Assembly (NCBI GenBank): GCA_964017045.1
Contig: OZ024808.1
Span: 17,787,284 to 17,851,283, forward strand
Reading direction: 5' to 3'
Length of the DNA stretch: 64,000 bases
DNA from: Omphiscola glabra
Taxonomy: Eukaryota; Mollusca; Gastropoda; Lymnaeidae
How positions within the stretch are numbered: position 1 is the first letter of the stretch; each line of letters starts with the position of its first letter. The notes beneath the pieces are model-generated. The model was not told where the DNA came from. It did no database searches and was given only the letters and a program-made list of their open reading frames with translations. This document shows positions 46,501 through 58,600 of the stretch, one piece after another. A program made the translations under genes and the position numbers.

Positions 46501-49500
46501 TTAAAATTCACATTATGTCTTCATGTTTTAAAAAAAAAAAAGGAGAAAGAAAATTCACATTATGTCTTCACGTTTTTAAAAAAAAAAAGGAGAAAGAAAA
46601 TTCACATTATGTCTTCATGTTTTAAAAAAAAAAAAGGAGAAAGAAAATTCACATTATGTCTTCAAGTTTAAAAAAAAAAAAGGAGAAAGAAAATTCACAT
46701 TATGTCTTCATGTTTTAAAAAAAAAAAGGAGAAAGATGCCATGTTGCCAAAAAAATCCAGATACCTACTTTTATTAAATGTGTTATAAATCCCATAACAG
46801 AAACTCACATCATTAAGATATCCCCAACAAGCTCTTTAGTCACATTAGGAAACTCTGCCCTCAGCTTCTCCACACTGGCTGTGTTCAACTTGTGTGTGAA
46901 GCTCGACTCCTACAATTAAACAAACATTTATTTTAAACTGTTTATAAAATGTCCGTATTCAACACTTTTGTCACTAGCCTTGTGTGTAGTTAGCCTCAGG
47001 ATGTTTGCACAATGCCATTAATGTTTCATCTTTTTAAATACAGTACATCAAAGGGTAATATCATGCATCTGTGACTACAACCATTTTTTTTTTGGACAAG
47101 GCGGTTCACTCTAGGCCAGTGGTTCTCAACCTTCCTTATGCCACGACCCTTTAATACAGTTCCTCAGGTTGTGGTGACCCCCAAACACAAATTTATTTTC
47201 GTTGCTACTTCATAACTGTAGAGTATATGTGTTTTCCGATGATCTTAAGCGACCCCTGTGAAAGGGTCATTCGACCCCCAAAGGGGTCGCGACCCACAGG
47301 TTGATAACCGCTGCTCTAGGCCATTGCAAGGCCGTAAGTAAAAAGTGACAGAAAAAATATTGGAGTACTTAGTTCATAGGTGACATTTACATTAGCCAGT
47401 TGAAAATTTTATACTAAATAATAGAATATAGTTAACATTCATAACTGCTTGAAATGCCAATAAGTATTAGTTTACACTCTACCTCTCCTCAATAGCTATT
47501 AGGAGTGTCTCTGTTGGTGATGCTTACCAAGTTCTATTTGACAGCTTGGTAAAGCTAACCAATGTCGCCCTAATATCAAAATGATTTTATCATATTTATG
47601 GGGGCCTCCATGTACTCTGTTCGTTCCCCATCTTGTGCCACACCTAGCATCACCACACCTAGCATCACCACACCTAGCATCACCACACAGCACACTAGTT
47701 CCTTAGCTCTGGTTTAAAACACAGAGATATCTTGGGAGAGATTTCTTTACGCTGATTGGAGTTCTATCTTTAATACTACAGAGTAATCTACAGACCTGAA
47801 CTTCTGCAAATGTTTTGAGAGTGATTACAAAGAAAATGACATGGTCCATTCTTCAACAGGATATAGTATCACTGTTACATGCAGTTCAAAGTCACTCTTG
47901 TGAAAGGATATTAGGATAATGAATCATTGATTTGTGCAGTTCAAGGCCACTGTTTAAACTATCTTACATGCAGTTCAAGGTTACTATAGCAACATCATAT
48001 TGGATCATTAATCTATGTTGTTAATACCAGTAGAACTCGTTTTCAAATAAATACAATCTATCTAAAAAGTTTATAATCTATAAAAAATAACTAACATAAT
48101 TTCATATTAATAATGTGTCTTCACACTCTTCCTCACTGAATCAGCTGATATATTTTATTCATATTTGAATGGTGTTTCACAGAATTGTGTTGTGGTAATT
48201 AGTATGTTACTGGTAGATCAAACATATTGAAAACTGGTGCAGCAGAATGTACATTGGGCAGAAAACTGAAGCAAGTAAAAGTCACTATTTTTAAAGGAAA
48301 GGAAAAAATAAATTGAAAATAATTTAATTCCGTCTTTCCAACACACCCATATTCTATCTCAGGGATCCTCAAACTACGGCCCGCATGCCAGATCTGCCCC
48401 ACCAGGGGTCCTTAATTTAGCCCACCTGGCCAATGTAAGGGTACCTGGCTAGCAGTGACAAATATGGAACAGCCATTGATCATCTCATTACGCCTTACTT
48501 CCCTTTGAAATACTATTAGCTTTATGTTGGATTCATTTTATCTTCATTTAAAATATGTTATTATTTTTTCAAGCTGTTTTTTCCCCCACTAAAAATGAGA
48601 TATTTCATATTTTTCTCAAACTATAATGTGGCCCCAACAAAGTTTGAGGACCCTTGATCTTATTTCGATTACAAAACTTTATGACTAAAGGAAGTTTATA
48701 AAATTAAAACGAGCCGTTGTATATTATTAACTGTTTAACTTATTAAAATATAAATAAAAGAAAGGCAACTTTTGGAGTAAAAATCTACAATATATGTATG
48801 GTCATTTGTGGGTCTTTGAATAAACCAACACTTCATTATTGTCAAAGTGACAGTTGGTGTGGGAAGTGGGGGGGAGAAAAAGGGAAGGGAAAAAAAAGGG
48901 AGTGGGGGTGGCTAAGAACTAAGACTAATTTATAATAATTATGACACAAAAAATATATATTTAATCGGGTGATGGTGATAAAACTTTATTAAACATCTAC
49001 TGATTTGTAGTAAACATGTAATACTAATTTGTTATACTAAATACTAATGCCAAAAAGTTCCTAGAAACTATACCATTAATATTTTTTAAAAATACATTTT
49101 TAAAAGTAAGTTCATATTAAACAAAGCATTAATAAAGCAAGGCAAGCAACCAATACAAAATCTACTTATTCTTTTTAAAAAATTCATGCAGTACCGGTAC
49201 AATTATTATTTTTTCTCTTTATTGTTTTGAAATGTATTCTGCAGATGTAATTAAACCAGTAACTGGTAAAAATAAATAATATGGAGTACACAGACTTTTG
49301 AAACCCCCACCAACTTGGCTGCTGTCTTTCAACTGAAAATGAGTGAAATGAAGTAAGGGAAAACCTGAAAATAAAGAACGCAACAAAACAACAAATGTGT
49401 CTGCAAGAAGCCTTCATCAGCAAACAAACAGTAAAAACAGAATTGAATAAAATTAACACTTAGCTGTAATGTAGTATCCGAGAGATACATGTATTGCTGA

Positions 49501-52500
49501 CATGTTCGCTGTTTTGTTGCATTCTCTTTTTCAGGTTTTCCTATACTTCATTTCATTCATATCCATTTTTCTAACCTGATTGCAGGCTCTCCCCCCTTAT
49601 TACCATGTCTTTCAAATTCAGGGTTGTTCAGGGTTTATCTCATCCCAAAAATTAGCTAGCTGACTTGCCACCCTGGTACTCTTATTGCCCAAAAATCATT
49701 AATTGCTCTCAGGGTGCCCTTTATTTTAATTTTTTTTTTTTATTCTTCATGCAGTTCAATCATAAATTTTATACTTTATGCCCCACAATCATTAATTTTA
49801 TATTTCATGCCCTACAAGCATTAATTTTTATTCTTTATGCTCTGCAATCTTAATTTTTTTCTTCATACTTTGTGATCATATTTGGTCACTTTTATGTCCT
49901 GTGATCATAAATTAATGTTCTTTCTTATGGGTTGCTGTTTCGTATGGTAATTAAGGATGATCCCTTCAATGAATTGTTCCACTAATCCCAATGATGAATT
50001 GGAATCTTTAATCTTTCCTAAGAATTGGAACCCTAAAGCTATTTATCAAATGAATTAGCAACTTCAATCTCATTCAAGAATTGATACTATTAATCTCTAG
50101 TATGAATTGGTACGATACCTTTAATTTCATTCATGAATTGGGACAATTAATCTCTTCTGTTCTATGTAAATAAGCTCACTTGTTTTAAGACATAATTGGT
50201 GAGAAAAAAGACATCTTTATTTTATAAAAATCCTCTTTATAAAAGTAGTTACATTCCTATATCTCATAGTTATTATTGTAAAATAGATACCACATATCAT
50301 GCTCAAACTGAGATTTTTAACTCAGTTTTATATAAAAGATTTCAATTTACTCCCTACCACCCTTGTCTGTTGAATATGTTTAAAGTGAAATTTAGTCAAA
50401 TTAAGAGCTGTACAATTGAAAAATGATATAGAATAGGAGTTGGATCAACTAACAGTATTTAATTTTTAAAAATCTATGCAAATGCTATGAGTTTGAGGAC
50501 AAGCATTGTGACCTATTTTGAGAGTTGAAAAAACTATCATCAATCCAGGTAGGTTATAAAGATAGATTAGCATGAGGATAAGATCACGTAGTAGATATTT
50601 ACACTCTTGATTGAATCTGTGTCACTGCCCTGCCGGGTCTTTGAATGAGATGTGCGGTTGAAGTCTTGAAGTTGGAGGGCATTAGCCTCACGGTTTTCAT
50701 TTGGCTCACCTATTTGGCCAAGCGACTGAAACTGATAAATTTATGAAAAACAAAAGTTTTTTTTTTAATGTTCATTAGTCAAAACTTAATCTTAGTCAGT
50801 TAGAGATAATCATTTTTAAAACTTCTTCGTAGCCAATTAGAAGAATTTATCCGTCAGAATTTATTCGTAGACAGTTAGAGATAGAATCTGTCAGAACTTA
50901 TAGTTAGTTAGAGGTAATCAATCATCTGCCAGAACTGCAAGCACAAATAAAAATTCTCATTTTGTAAGTGATCTAAACAGCTTTCAAAAATACTTTCATT
51001 AGATCAGTGTCAAGTTGCTTAGCTCAGACACAATAAAAACTAATTGTGGAGCTAAATATTTATTAATAAGCCTGGCTTCTTAAAAAAAATGCATGAGAAT
51101 TAATGAGAAAAGAGTTCAATATCTGGGCATAAAAATCATATTTTAATGGAATAAACCTCCAACCCTCAGACTGAATTTTTAAAATGACTTAAAAGATTTA
51201 ATAATGAAATAAGCCTTCCTTCATCTCATACTATTCTGGAACCACAATGAATCCTCACTAACTTCAGGGAGCCTATAAACACTGTAAACTCATTATTTTA
51301 AGAAACAGCAAAAGAAACTAAGGACAAAGCAGTAAAGTATACAGGCTATTCTATTTAAATGACACTTTTAAAAATGTTTTTAAAAAAAAATAAAAGATCA
51401 GAACAAAACCAAGAGAAGCTAATAAAGCCTGCTGGTACATAAATACAAGCAACACAAATTACATCAAAAATAGTCTTTAATTTACTCCACAAGAATTTAA
51501 AGAGGAGCTTTACTTTTATAAAAAAAATATTTAAGTTTGATTAACTTGTTTTATTTAGCAATACTTTTTAAAGCATAGGCCTATGGGAACAATAAAGCTG
51601 AATCCTATTTAAGCACAAAAATATTATAATAAATCTTACTGCAGCAGTGGCATTAGACTGTGTTGTTGAAATAGGTTGAGGAAATCGAGGATCTTCCCAC
51701 TGTGTTGTACGGGTTTGATGGTTTATAAAGAAGCTGCAGGAATAATATCAAAGATCCAGTGATAAATATTGTGGATCAAATAGTATGCACTTCACAGAAA
51801 ATAAAATGATAATATTAGGCAACCTTATTGGCCACTAGGAATTTGGCAGGCAATAGTGAGGTTGCTGTTAGGAAGAGGGTGGGGATAAAGGGGGAAAAGG
51901 TAAGATGAAAAGATATTGGTAGTGGGTGAGGAGGAAGTGGGGGGGGGGGAGGAGGAGGAGGAAGAGAGTAAGCGGTTTTTCATAAATGACATTGCGTATC
52001 ATCGTATCTTGGGGTGGGTGAAAATCTACCATAATAGCATGATAGATGGCCCCTCAGTGAAATTTAAGGGTAACATGTAAGTGTTGAAAAGGAGAAGGTA
52101 GGGAGTTAAGCCAAGAGCATGAACAAGGAGGAATGAGTTTAAGTACAGTAAGAGTGAGGTAGTATAAGGGGAGATAGTACTGGAAGAACTTAATGGAGAT
52201 GTTGTAATGTAGGCCTAAATAGGGTTTATGGTGAGGGGAGGGTGTAGTAGGGGAGGCAATGACAGGCGAAGAGCAGAGTGGCATGAATTGAGGGAGATGC
52301 GAAAACTTTTGTATTTATTTCCAATTCTAACTGCTGTCAACAGATTTTTATAACTAGGGCAGACTAGTAAACAAACTTAACAAAATAAATTTGCTAACTT
52401 GGATAAAAATGATAATGAATATAATGATCGTGATTTTTTTTTCACTTTTGAATTTGATATTATTAGTAAATTAGTAGGCTTGCTATTTTCAACTTTTTGA

Positions 52501-52638
52501 CATTATATGTTCATCATTAATTAAAAAATGACTAAATTGCACTTACTAAGCTCTCCTACTTTGATCAAATCTTGCTTCCCATCCTTGGGGCAATGGTGGA
52601 ATCCAAAGTGTGGTTGGAGTACGACCACTCGCCATCAT
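40522..52638 (-). CDS. WW + two CUE-type domains protein with GPD repeats, 539 aa
   Basis: Minus-strand exons: 52638-52547, 51733-51640, 50731-50603, 46909-46809, 46463-46090, 45665-45539, 44740-44709, 44541-44433, 43882-43682, 41546-41376, 40711-40522. All are GT-AG, all phases agree, total 1620 nt. A TAA directly precedes the ATG in frame. WW domain at 16-48: LPQGWEARF ... TTQWEDPRF, with W20, W43 and P46; the join between exons 1 and 2 creates its aromatic YFF strand. CUE-like domain 1 near 116-157 has EKLRAEFPNV, a CHNN turn and QLQDLGF. CUE-like domain 2 near 265-300 has NQLKNTFPTTDSDV and CNYDLTETAVLV. Residues 160-260 are Ser, Thr and Gln rich. Residues 465-520 hold repeated GPDxxL units. 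WW domains bind proline motifs and CUE domains bind ubiquitin, so an adaptor role in ubiquitin signalling is inferred. I cannot name a vertebrate orthologue. Confidence 0.8.
40970..41060. repeat. Direct repeat in WW-CUE intron
   Basis: TATGATTGAAATTGTTAACA and AGCTTTCAAATA occur twice, about 42 bp apart. Confidence 0.85.
42421..42577 (-). CDS. Alternative last exon of the WW-CUE gene
   Basis: The exon at 43882-43682 leaves a two-base codon remainder (AG). Both this exon and the one starting at 41546 begin with A, so both restore Arg and stay in frame. Using this exon gives a 52-residue ending that starts MSEHLLNTTNDLLNHL, has an acidic SSEEEEVAF patch, and stops at TAG 42421-42423. The result is a 471-aa protein without GPD repeats. 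No good donor leads out of it in the right phase; only a weak AG|GTCTTT exists inside. I therefore read it as a terminal exon rather than a cassette exon. A preserved open frame that splices cleanly is the only evidence. Confidence 0.5.
44744..44950. repeat. 106-bp tandem duplication at the exon 7 acceptor (WW-CUE gene)
   Basis: GTTCATGAATAAATGTGAAT at 44744 recurs at 44850 with about 90% identity over 100 bp. On the minus strand the first copy is the acceptor region of the 32-nt exon 44740-44709. Confidence 0.85.
45815..45975. repeat. ~52-bp tandem repeat, 3 copies
   Basis: Units share CACACAAAGTACAATC and CACATCCCCACAAG, in an intron of the WW-CUE gene. Confidence 0.8.
46498..46735. repeat. 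~47-bp repeat with poly-A, 5 copies
   Basis: Units GAAAATTCACATTATGTCTT plus CATGTTT and A10-12. On the gene's strand these are long T tracts just upstream of the exon 5 acceptor (46463). Confidence 0.92.
47117..47313. mobile_element. SPIN-like hAT (Buster) MITE, copy 3
   Basis: 197 bp, ends CAGTGGTTCTCAACCTT and (inverted) CAGCGGTTATCAACCT, with a perfect 8-bp duplication CTCTAGGC at 47109-47116 and 47314-47321 (nnnTAnnn). Close to copy 1. Located in an intron of the WW-CUE gene. Confidence 0.9.
47638..47690. repeat. 14-bp tandem repeat (CACACCTAGCATCA)
   Basis: Three and a half perfect units. Confidence 0.9.
48360..48656. mobile_element. hAT-like MITE (CAGGGRTCCTCAAACT ends)
   Basis: 297 bp with ends CAGGGATCCTCAAACTACGG and (inverted) CAAGGGTCCTCAAACTTTG. 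Target duplication unclear. In an intron of the WW-CUE gene. Confidence 0.65.
49730..50160. repeat. Degenerate tandem repeats, WW-CUE intron
   Basis: 49730-49920 has CATTAATTTTATATTTCATGC-like units; 49970-50160 has TGAATTGGnAC...TTAATCTC-like units. Both strongly diverged. Confidence 0.6.
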
Positions 52639-54224
52639 TTAACAATGTTTATTATGGTTCAAGATTTGTAATCACAATTATAACCTGATCTGGGCATAAC
52701 TATACTATAGTATTTGATTTAAGCTGCTCAATAAACAAAATGGTAATGTTTACTACCCTTATTTTTGTTATATCGATTGCAAAATATTGTTGCCAGAATT
52801 AAGTATATTTTGAAGAAGACATTTAAAGGTCCTGTGCATAAAAAAAGTAAAAATTATTGAACATAATAGTTAATATATTTTATTTTATAAATATTTGCGA
52901 ACAGAACCGCTTTATTGGCGAATAAAAAAAAAATGTATATCATAAAAAAATGTATATCTTTTTTTTTTAAACTAACCAAACTGGCATAAATATGTGAAGG
53001 GAAAAAAAAAAGAATCTTCTAAAGAAAAATCCACAATCTCATTGGTTAATTTTTAAAATATTATTTTCATTGATAAAAATCTCATCAGTGGTATGCAAAT
53101 TATTCTACTAATCACCTAAACACTACCCGAGATTCAGTCTGAGCCTCTAAATCAGTGGTTCCCAGACTATTTCAATTCTCTTTCCCTTGTTGGTTACAGT
53201 TTCCCAGGATGCCCTATGGCCTATGTCAAATTCTAATAAGTAAATTGCAAACCAGCGAAGAAAAAAAAATAGGGGGGGGGGGGGGGAGTCATAAATAATT
53301 AAACAGGTAAAAATAAATCAACGCACATTTAACATCACAAAGTGCCTAAAAGTAAACATTTGTTGGGATATTTGTAAAACATATAGGCTACCAAAAAGCC
53401 TAATCTATTTATTACAAGAAACTGCTGGTTTTAAATAATATAAATGTTGGTTTTGGAAAAAATCATACAAATCCTTTTAATAATTAGAAATAAATGCAAG
53501 GTTGTTGATTTTAATAGTGTGTGTGTTTGTGTGGGTATAAGCAGCGGTGTATTGACAAATTCGTAACAAAGGGTTAGCAGTTAGTATGTCCCCTTATGAG
53601 CCTTATGCCATATCGGTCACCGCCACAGTCAGTCAAATTACGATTAGGGGATCTGGCGTCTGGGCCCACGAAGCTCCTTCAGCGGAGTTTCGGGTCCATC
53701 CGCCAAGGCATTTTTAAGTGTTTGAAGTCAAATAGAGCAAGTTTTTCTATTTCTTTTTTGTTTCGTAAGAAGTCTTTAGAATAGTCTTTATAGTACATAA
53801 ACAAATACGCAAATAAATAAGCAAACAAATAAGCAAAATTAAATTAAAAATAATATTTATGCAATTTAAATAAAAATTTGTAGAGACGGACATTTTTTTC
53901 AATTTAAATTTTTTTTTTTTTTTTAAAATTAGTACTTGATTTTAGGCTTATTTATTATTTTGAACTAACGGTTCGCACGAAACTGACCGAACCGGCTCCA
54001 AACCACCGCTGGGTGTAAGTGTGTATGTGTGCGTGTAAAGACGTGACATTTTTACATTTTGACTACGATTATAAAAAAAAATATATTAATTTTTAACTAA
54101 TATTTCGGTAATTAGTTATTTTAACATTTATGTAAACTAAAAACCTCTACCAGAAATCACTTAAACCGCTTAAGAAACACAAGAAGTTAAGTGTAAAAAT
54201 AAAAGAGCAATAAATAGAATATCA
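52639..54224. promoter_or_regulatory. Divergent intergenic region, WW-CUE gene / ACTR5
   Basis: There are 1.6 kb between the two start codons, transcribed outward. The region is AT-rich with poly-A/T runs. It contains a hAT-like terminus near 53154 (CAGTGGTTCCCAGACT), a G run at 53272-53287, and an unassigned less AT-rich stretch at 53540-53720. No TATA box or clear motif can be assigned. A shared promoter is inferred only from spacing. Confidence 0.35.
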
Positions 54225-55542
54225 ATGGCAGAAGAATCTGCAACATGTGTGTTTAATTTTAAAGACGACAAGCCTCTGCCTGATCCAGTATTTGACTATT
54301 CTGATAGTCTGCATGGTGTACCACTTATTATCGATAATGGTAAAAGATATATTTTAAACGAATCAATTAAAAAATATCCCCTTTTTTTACAAGCTGGTAA
54401 ACAGCATAATTATAATTAATAACTTGGCAATAGAGTATCAATTTTAAAAAAGTGTATTTGGTCGACTTTTAAATGTATAAAAATATATCCAGAGTCTTCC
54501 ATTAATAATTAATGATTATAGGCCAAATTATGTCAGTTCCAAGTTATTTAAAATAAAATGATAATCAATGTTCAATATCAATAATCAGTTACTGAGACGA
54601 GTTATATTAATGAATGTAATAACAAGAAGTTGGAAGAAGTCAAACTCAGCTGTAAAGCATAGAAAGTTTTTTTTTTTTTTTTTTAAACGTTAACACTTAT
54701 CACTTCAATTCAGTTATTTAACTTTAACTTATACTCAAGTCGGTACTTCGGGATCGACCGGAAATACCAGAAAAACGGGTATCGTAATTTCGTTGTCAAA
54801 ATGGCGACCTCCACTTTTTAATTTACTGAGGGTATCGTTGTTTCACCTTTTATACTCGATTTTTAGCATAATAATAAATTCTACATCCGCCAATTACTTA
54901 AAGCCGACATCTTGCTTGTTGTATTGAGAGTTCGTTTGATTTTTTTTTTCAAGGTTAAAGCTTTGAAAATTGAAGTTAAAAATAGGTCAACTTCACTGAT
55001 CAATAACTTTTTTTTAAAAATGCGCTCCGTAATAAAAATAAAAGCTCATTTAGCTTAGAGGTTCATTTACAACATATCCAAAATTCATGAGTGTAGACCA
55101 TAGGTAGGCTTCAAAAACGAAAGTTTAAGGAGGTCAATTTTTTAGGCTATGTAATAAGTCATCATAGCCACTGTGCTTGTCTGCTTATTACCAATTAACG
55201 ATAGCAGCTGTAGGGTAGTTAATAATTCATTACATTGGTTATACAGAATATAAATGGGAAATATAACTAATAATAAGTTATTTTAAATAAATAAAAAAAT
55301 TTTTTTAAACATATTTAACTATTATTGGTTTATGAAATATCAGTGATTTTAATTTTGAGGTTGGTTGCCATGGACTTTGACTTAGACTTAGAAGGCAGGA
55401 TTGATAATCACTTCCTCATCTTGACTTAGATAGCCTAGTAAAAGTATTATAATAGCAATAATACTATTAAGTAATTTGGCTAATTATTATTATTTTAACC
55501 ATACTGTCAATATATTGATATATAATATATATATATATACAC

Positions 55543-55601
<59 letters not shown>

Positions 55602-58600
55602 AATATAGACATGTATAGAATATATTATAATAAAATTATTTCTGTCATTACTAACAATTTTAACACTCCCTCTCTAATGTAGTATATTGAAATATTCTTT
55701 TCAAAAATTATATTATCAAAAAATGAAGGCAGAAACTTGCTAAGACATGGCTCTGGTTTAGATAAATTAATCAGCAAATTAACTGGTATGAAATTTACTT
55801 ATGGTTTTATTGTTTTCAGTTGACTTTGGTACTAACATGTTCATTTATACAGACTAATATCTAATTATAAAAATGTTCACTTACCTTTAATATTGAAATA
55901 TCCTATATTTAATCACATATCACAATATTCCAAAAGAGAATTATTATATACTCCGCAGTATTTTCAAAGAAAAAACACACTTTCAACCATAATAATCCAA
56001 GAATTACTTAATAAATTATTAAGGAAAAGTGATTAAAACTTGTACTTACCTCAAGTAAATGACTATATCCTAATTTAATTTCTATTAACCAACAAAGTTT
56101 ATTCTAACAATGCGTGTTGATTGTTGAAACAAGATTAATAAATTAAAATAAATGACATACTGATTTTTTTGTCATACCCAGACATTCATATGATAAGGGA
56201 CTAATAATAATATACATATATAGAAAATGGTAAAATAAAAAGTGTAATCTTCCATTTTAACTAATTGAAACAAATAATCACTTATTGATTTGTTTATACT
56301 TATAAATGTTAAACAACTGTACTGAAAATTTGAAATTAATATCTTAAGAATATTATTATAATTATTATTTTGGGGAAATTTTAAAAAATTAATATTTTAA
56401 CAAAATTAATTAATTAATTACAAATAAGTGACGACTCAGCATATTTTATACATCATTTATAATAGGAAAATAATAATGATTATTTTTTTTAATTTTTGCG
56501 GAGTATTAACAAAAACAAGCTTATATTTTGTGGCTTTATTTAGAAGTACTCTTATTTAACTATGTTCCCTGTAAATATTATATTTTTGTCTCATTTTATA
56601 ATAAAGTATTAAAGTTATAGGTGTTTAAAAAAAAGCAAAATGAGGGTCACACAATGTGGAGGAAATCCCCATAGTAAAAAAGTGGTTTTGAGGCCCCTAC
56701 TAAAAAATTCATAACTTTTGAACCACTTGAGCTAGAAAGTTGATCTTGGTGTTTTTGTAATCTATTCACCAGGCTCTATGCAGCTGTAGTATTTGTATAT
56801 TTTAAAAAATATTTTGAAATTTTCATCAAAGTGCCTAACTCAAGTCTCAAGTTTAAGACTTATTCTAACGTAGGCTACTAACTATACTCTTAATAACTTA
56901 GTCTTAGTGCTTTTTAGTCTTAGTTTAAGTTAAGAAGAGTAGTTTAAAACTGAATTGCCTACTTTGAGTTTTACTAGTTGGGGGTTGTCCATTAATTATG
57001 TCAGCAAAATAGGGGCAGGGGTAGGAGGTTTGGAAATGGTTGACAGTTGTTGACAAAGGGGAGGGGGTAGATGAGTTGATGCCTCTATTAAAATTTTACT
57101 GGTTATTACATTATTTTAACAAATTTAAATAGTGTAAATTAAAATTGTATATAATTTTTAGGCTGTGCACTGCTGATACTGATGGCTGGTCAACACTTTG
57201 TTAGTGCAAGAAAAGTCAAAAGTTGGCTTCTCTTGCACTGTAGATTCTGTTTGTCACAAATAACTAGGGCGGTATGTTTGCAATCATGTTGCATGTATGG
57301 AACAAGGTTCAAGTGTCATGTGCAGTCAAGACAAATGATATTGATAGAGTAGGAATATTATATTTTGAGAATTAGGGGAAAGTAAAGTGAGTAACAATAC
57401 TAACATCGCTGTTTGAACGGATTTGCAAAATCTGTAACATCTATTTTGCATCACAAGTCATGTTGAAATAGCATGTTCAACAGCACCAACAATGCATAAG
57501 AAATTACCACCTGCTCCGCAACAAAAAAGGATCTGATTAATGCAAGTAGCTGCCAGAAGACATAGAGAGATTATGGCAATTATTGCTCACACAGACAATA
57601 CTTCTATTTTAAGTGCTGAATGGTTAGATGAGAATGATGTTGACTTGTCTGGTATATCAGTTCCACAAGATGAAAGTAATAAATCAGCTACTAAGTTAGT
57701 GCTTATTACTAAGCCCATTGTTACAATAGAGCAACAACTGGCTCCTCCCTGGGAAACTATGCTACAATTGTCAGCTATACTGACAATAATCCTATTTATA
57801 CTTCCACAAACAATAATAACAACCTTTTCATTGATTCTGCATTATAAAATGTAAGGTAAAAACCTTTTTACTTGTTGATTAACAAGCTAAAGATGCAAAA
57901 AAATGTTTTTCCTACAATTTTGTGTTATTAAAATAGATCAGCACAAAGTAAAATGTAGACTATTTATATATTTATTTATATTATAATTCATTGGGGGGGG
58001 GGGGGTGTATAAAAATGTTGACATAATTACTTAGGAGGGTCACTGAAAGTTTGACAGTTGTTGACAAGGGGGGTGGGGGTCAAAAATTGCTTAAAAATTG
58101 TTGATGTAATTAATGGACGCCTCCGTGGAGAAAAATTTGTTTAATATGGAACCTAGTAGTAGTTGTAGTATAGTAAACACACTACTCAGTCACTGAGTGA
58201 CATTAAAGTAAAGCAGCTATTCTTTAGATAAAAATTAAAATGGGCTTCTTATGCAAAAGTACTGTAGTCTTACCAGTTAAAGTAAAGTTTACAATCTTAG
58301 TTTCTTTTCCTATAGCTGCTGAAAAGGAGAAATCCCCCATCCCAAAATAATAATAATTAATAATATTTAAAAAATAGTAAAAATTAACCTATGACCATGA
58401 CATGGCTCAGTGGTTTTATCTGCTGTCTGTTTAACATAACAGATTACAGCTGAGGTGAACAGTTAAACTTACATTGGGTCATTTATTACTGTTGTGATAT
58501 CAAAGAGTTGTTAGTGAAAACAAAGAGCAATGTCATTGGCAATGGTATGATTATAATTACAAAACATTGTTTTATAGTCTTTTAAAATTATTAGGAATCA

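Noticed and set aside
53596..53784. 62-codon frame between the WW-CUE gene and ACTR5
   Set aside because: No similarity I recognise and no splice sites; may be a TE fragment.
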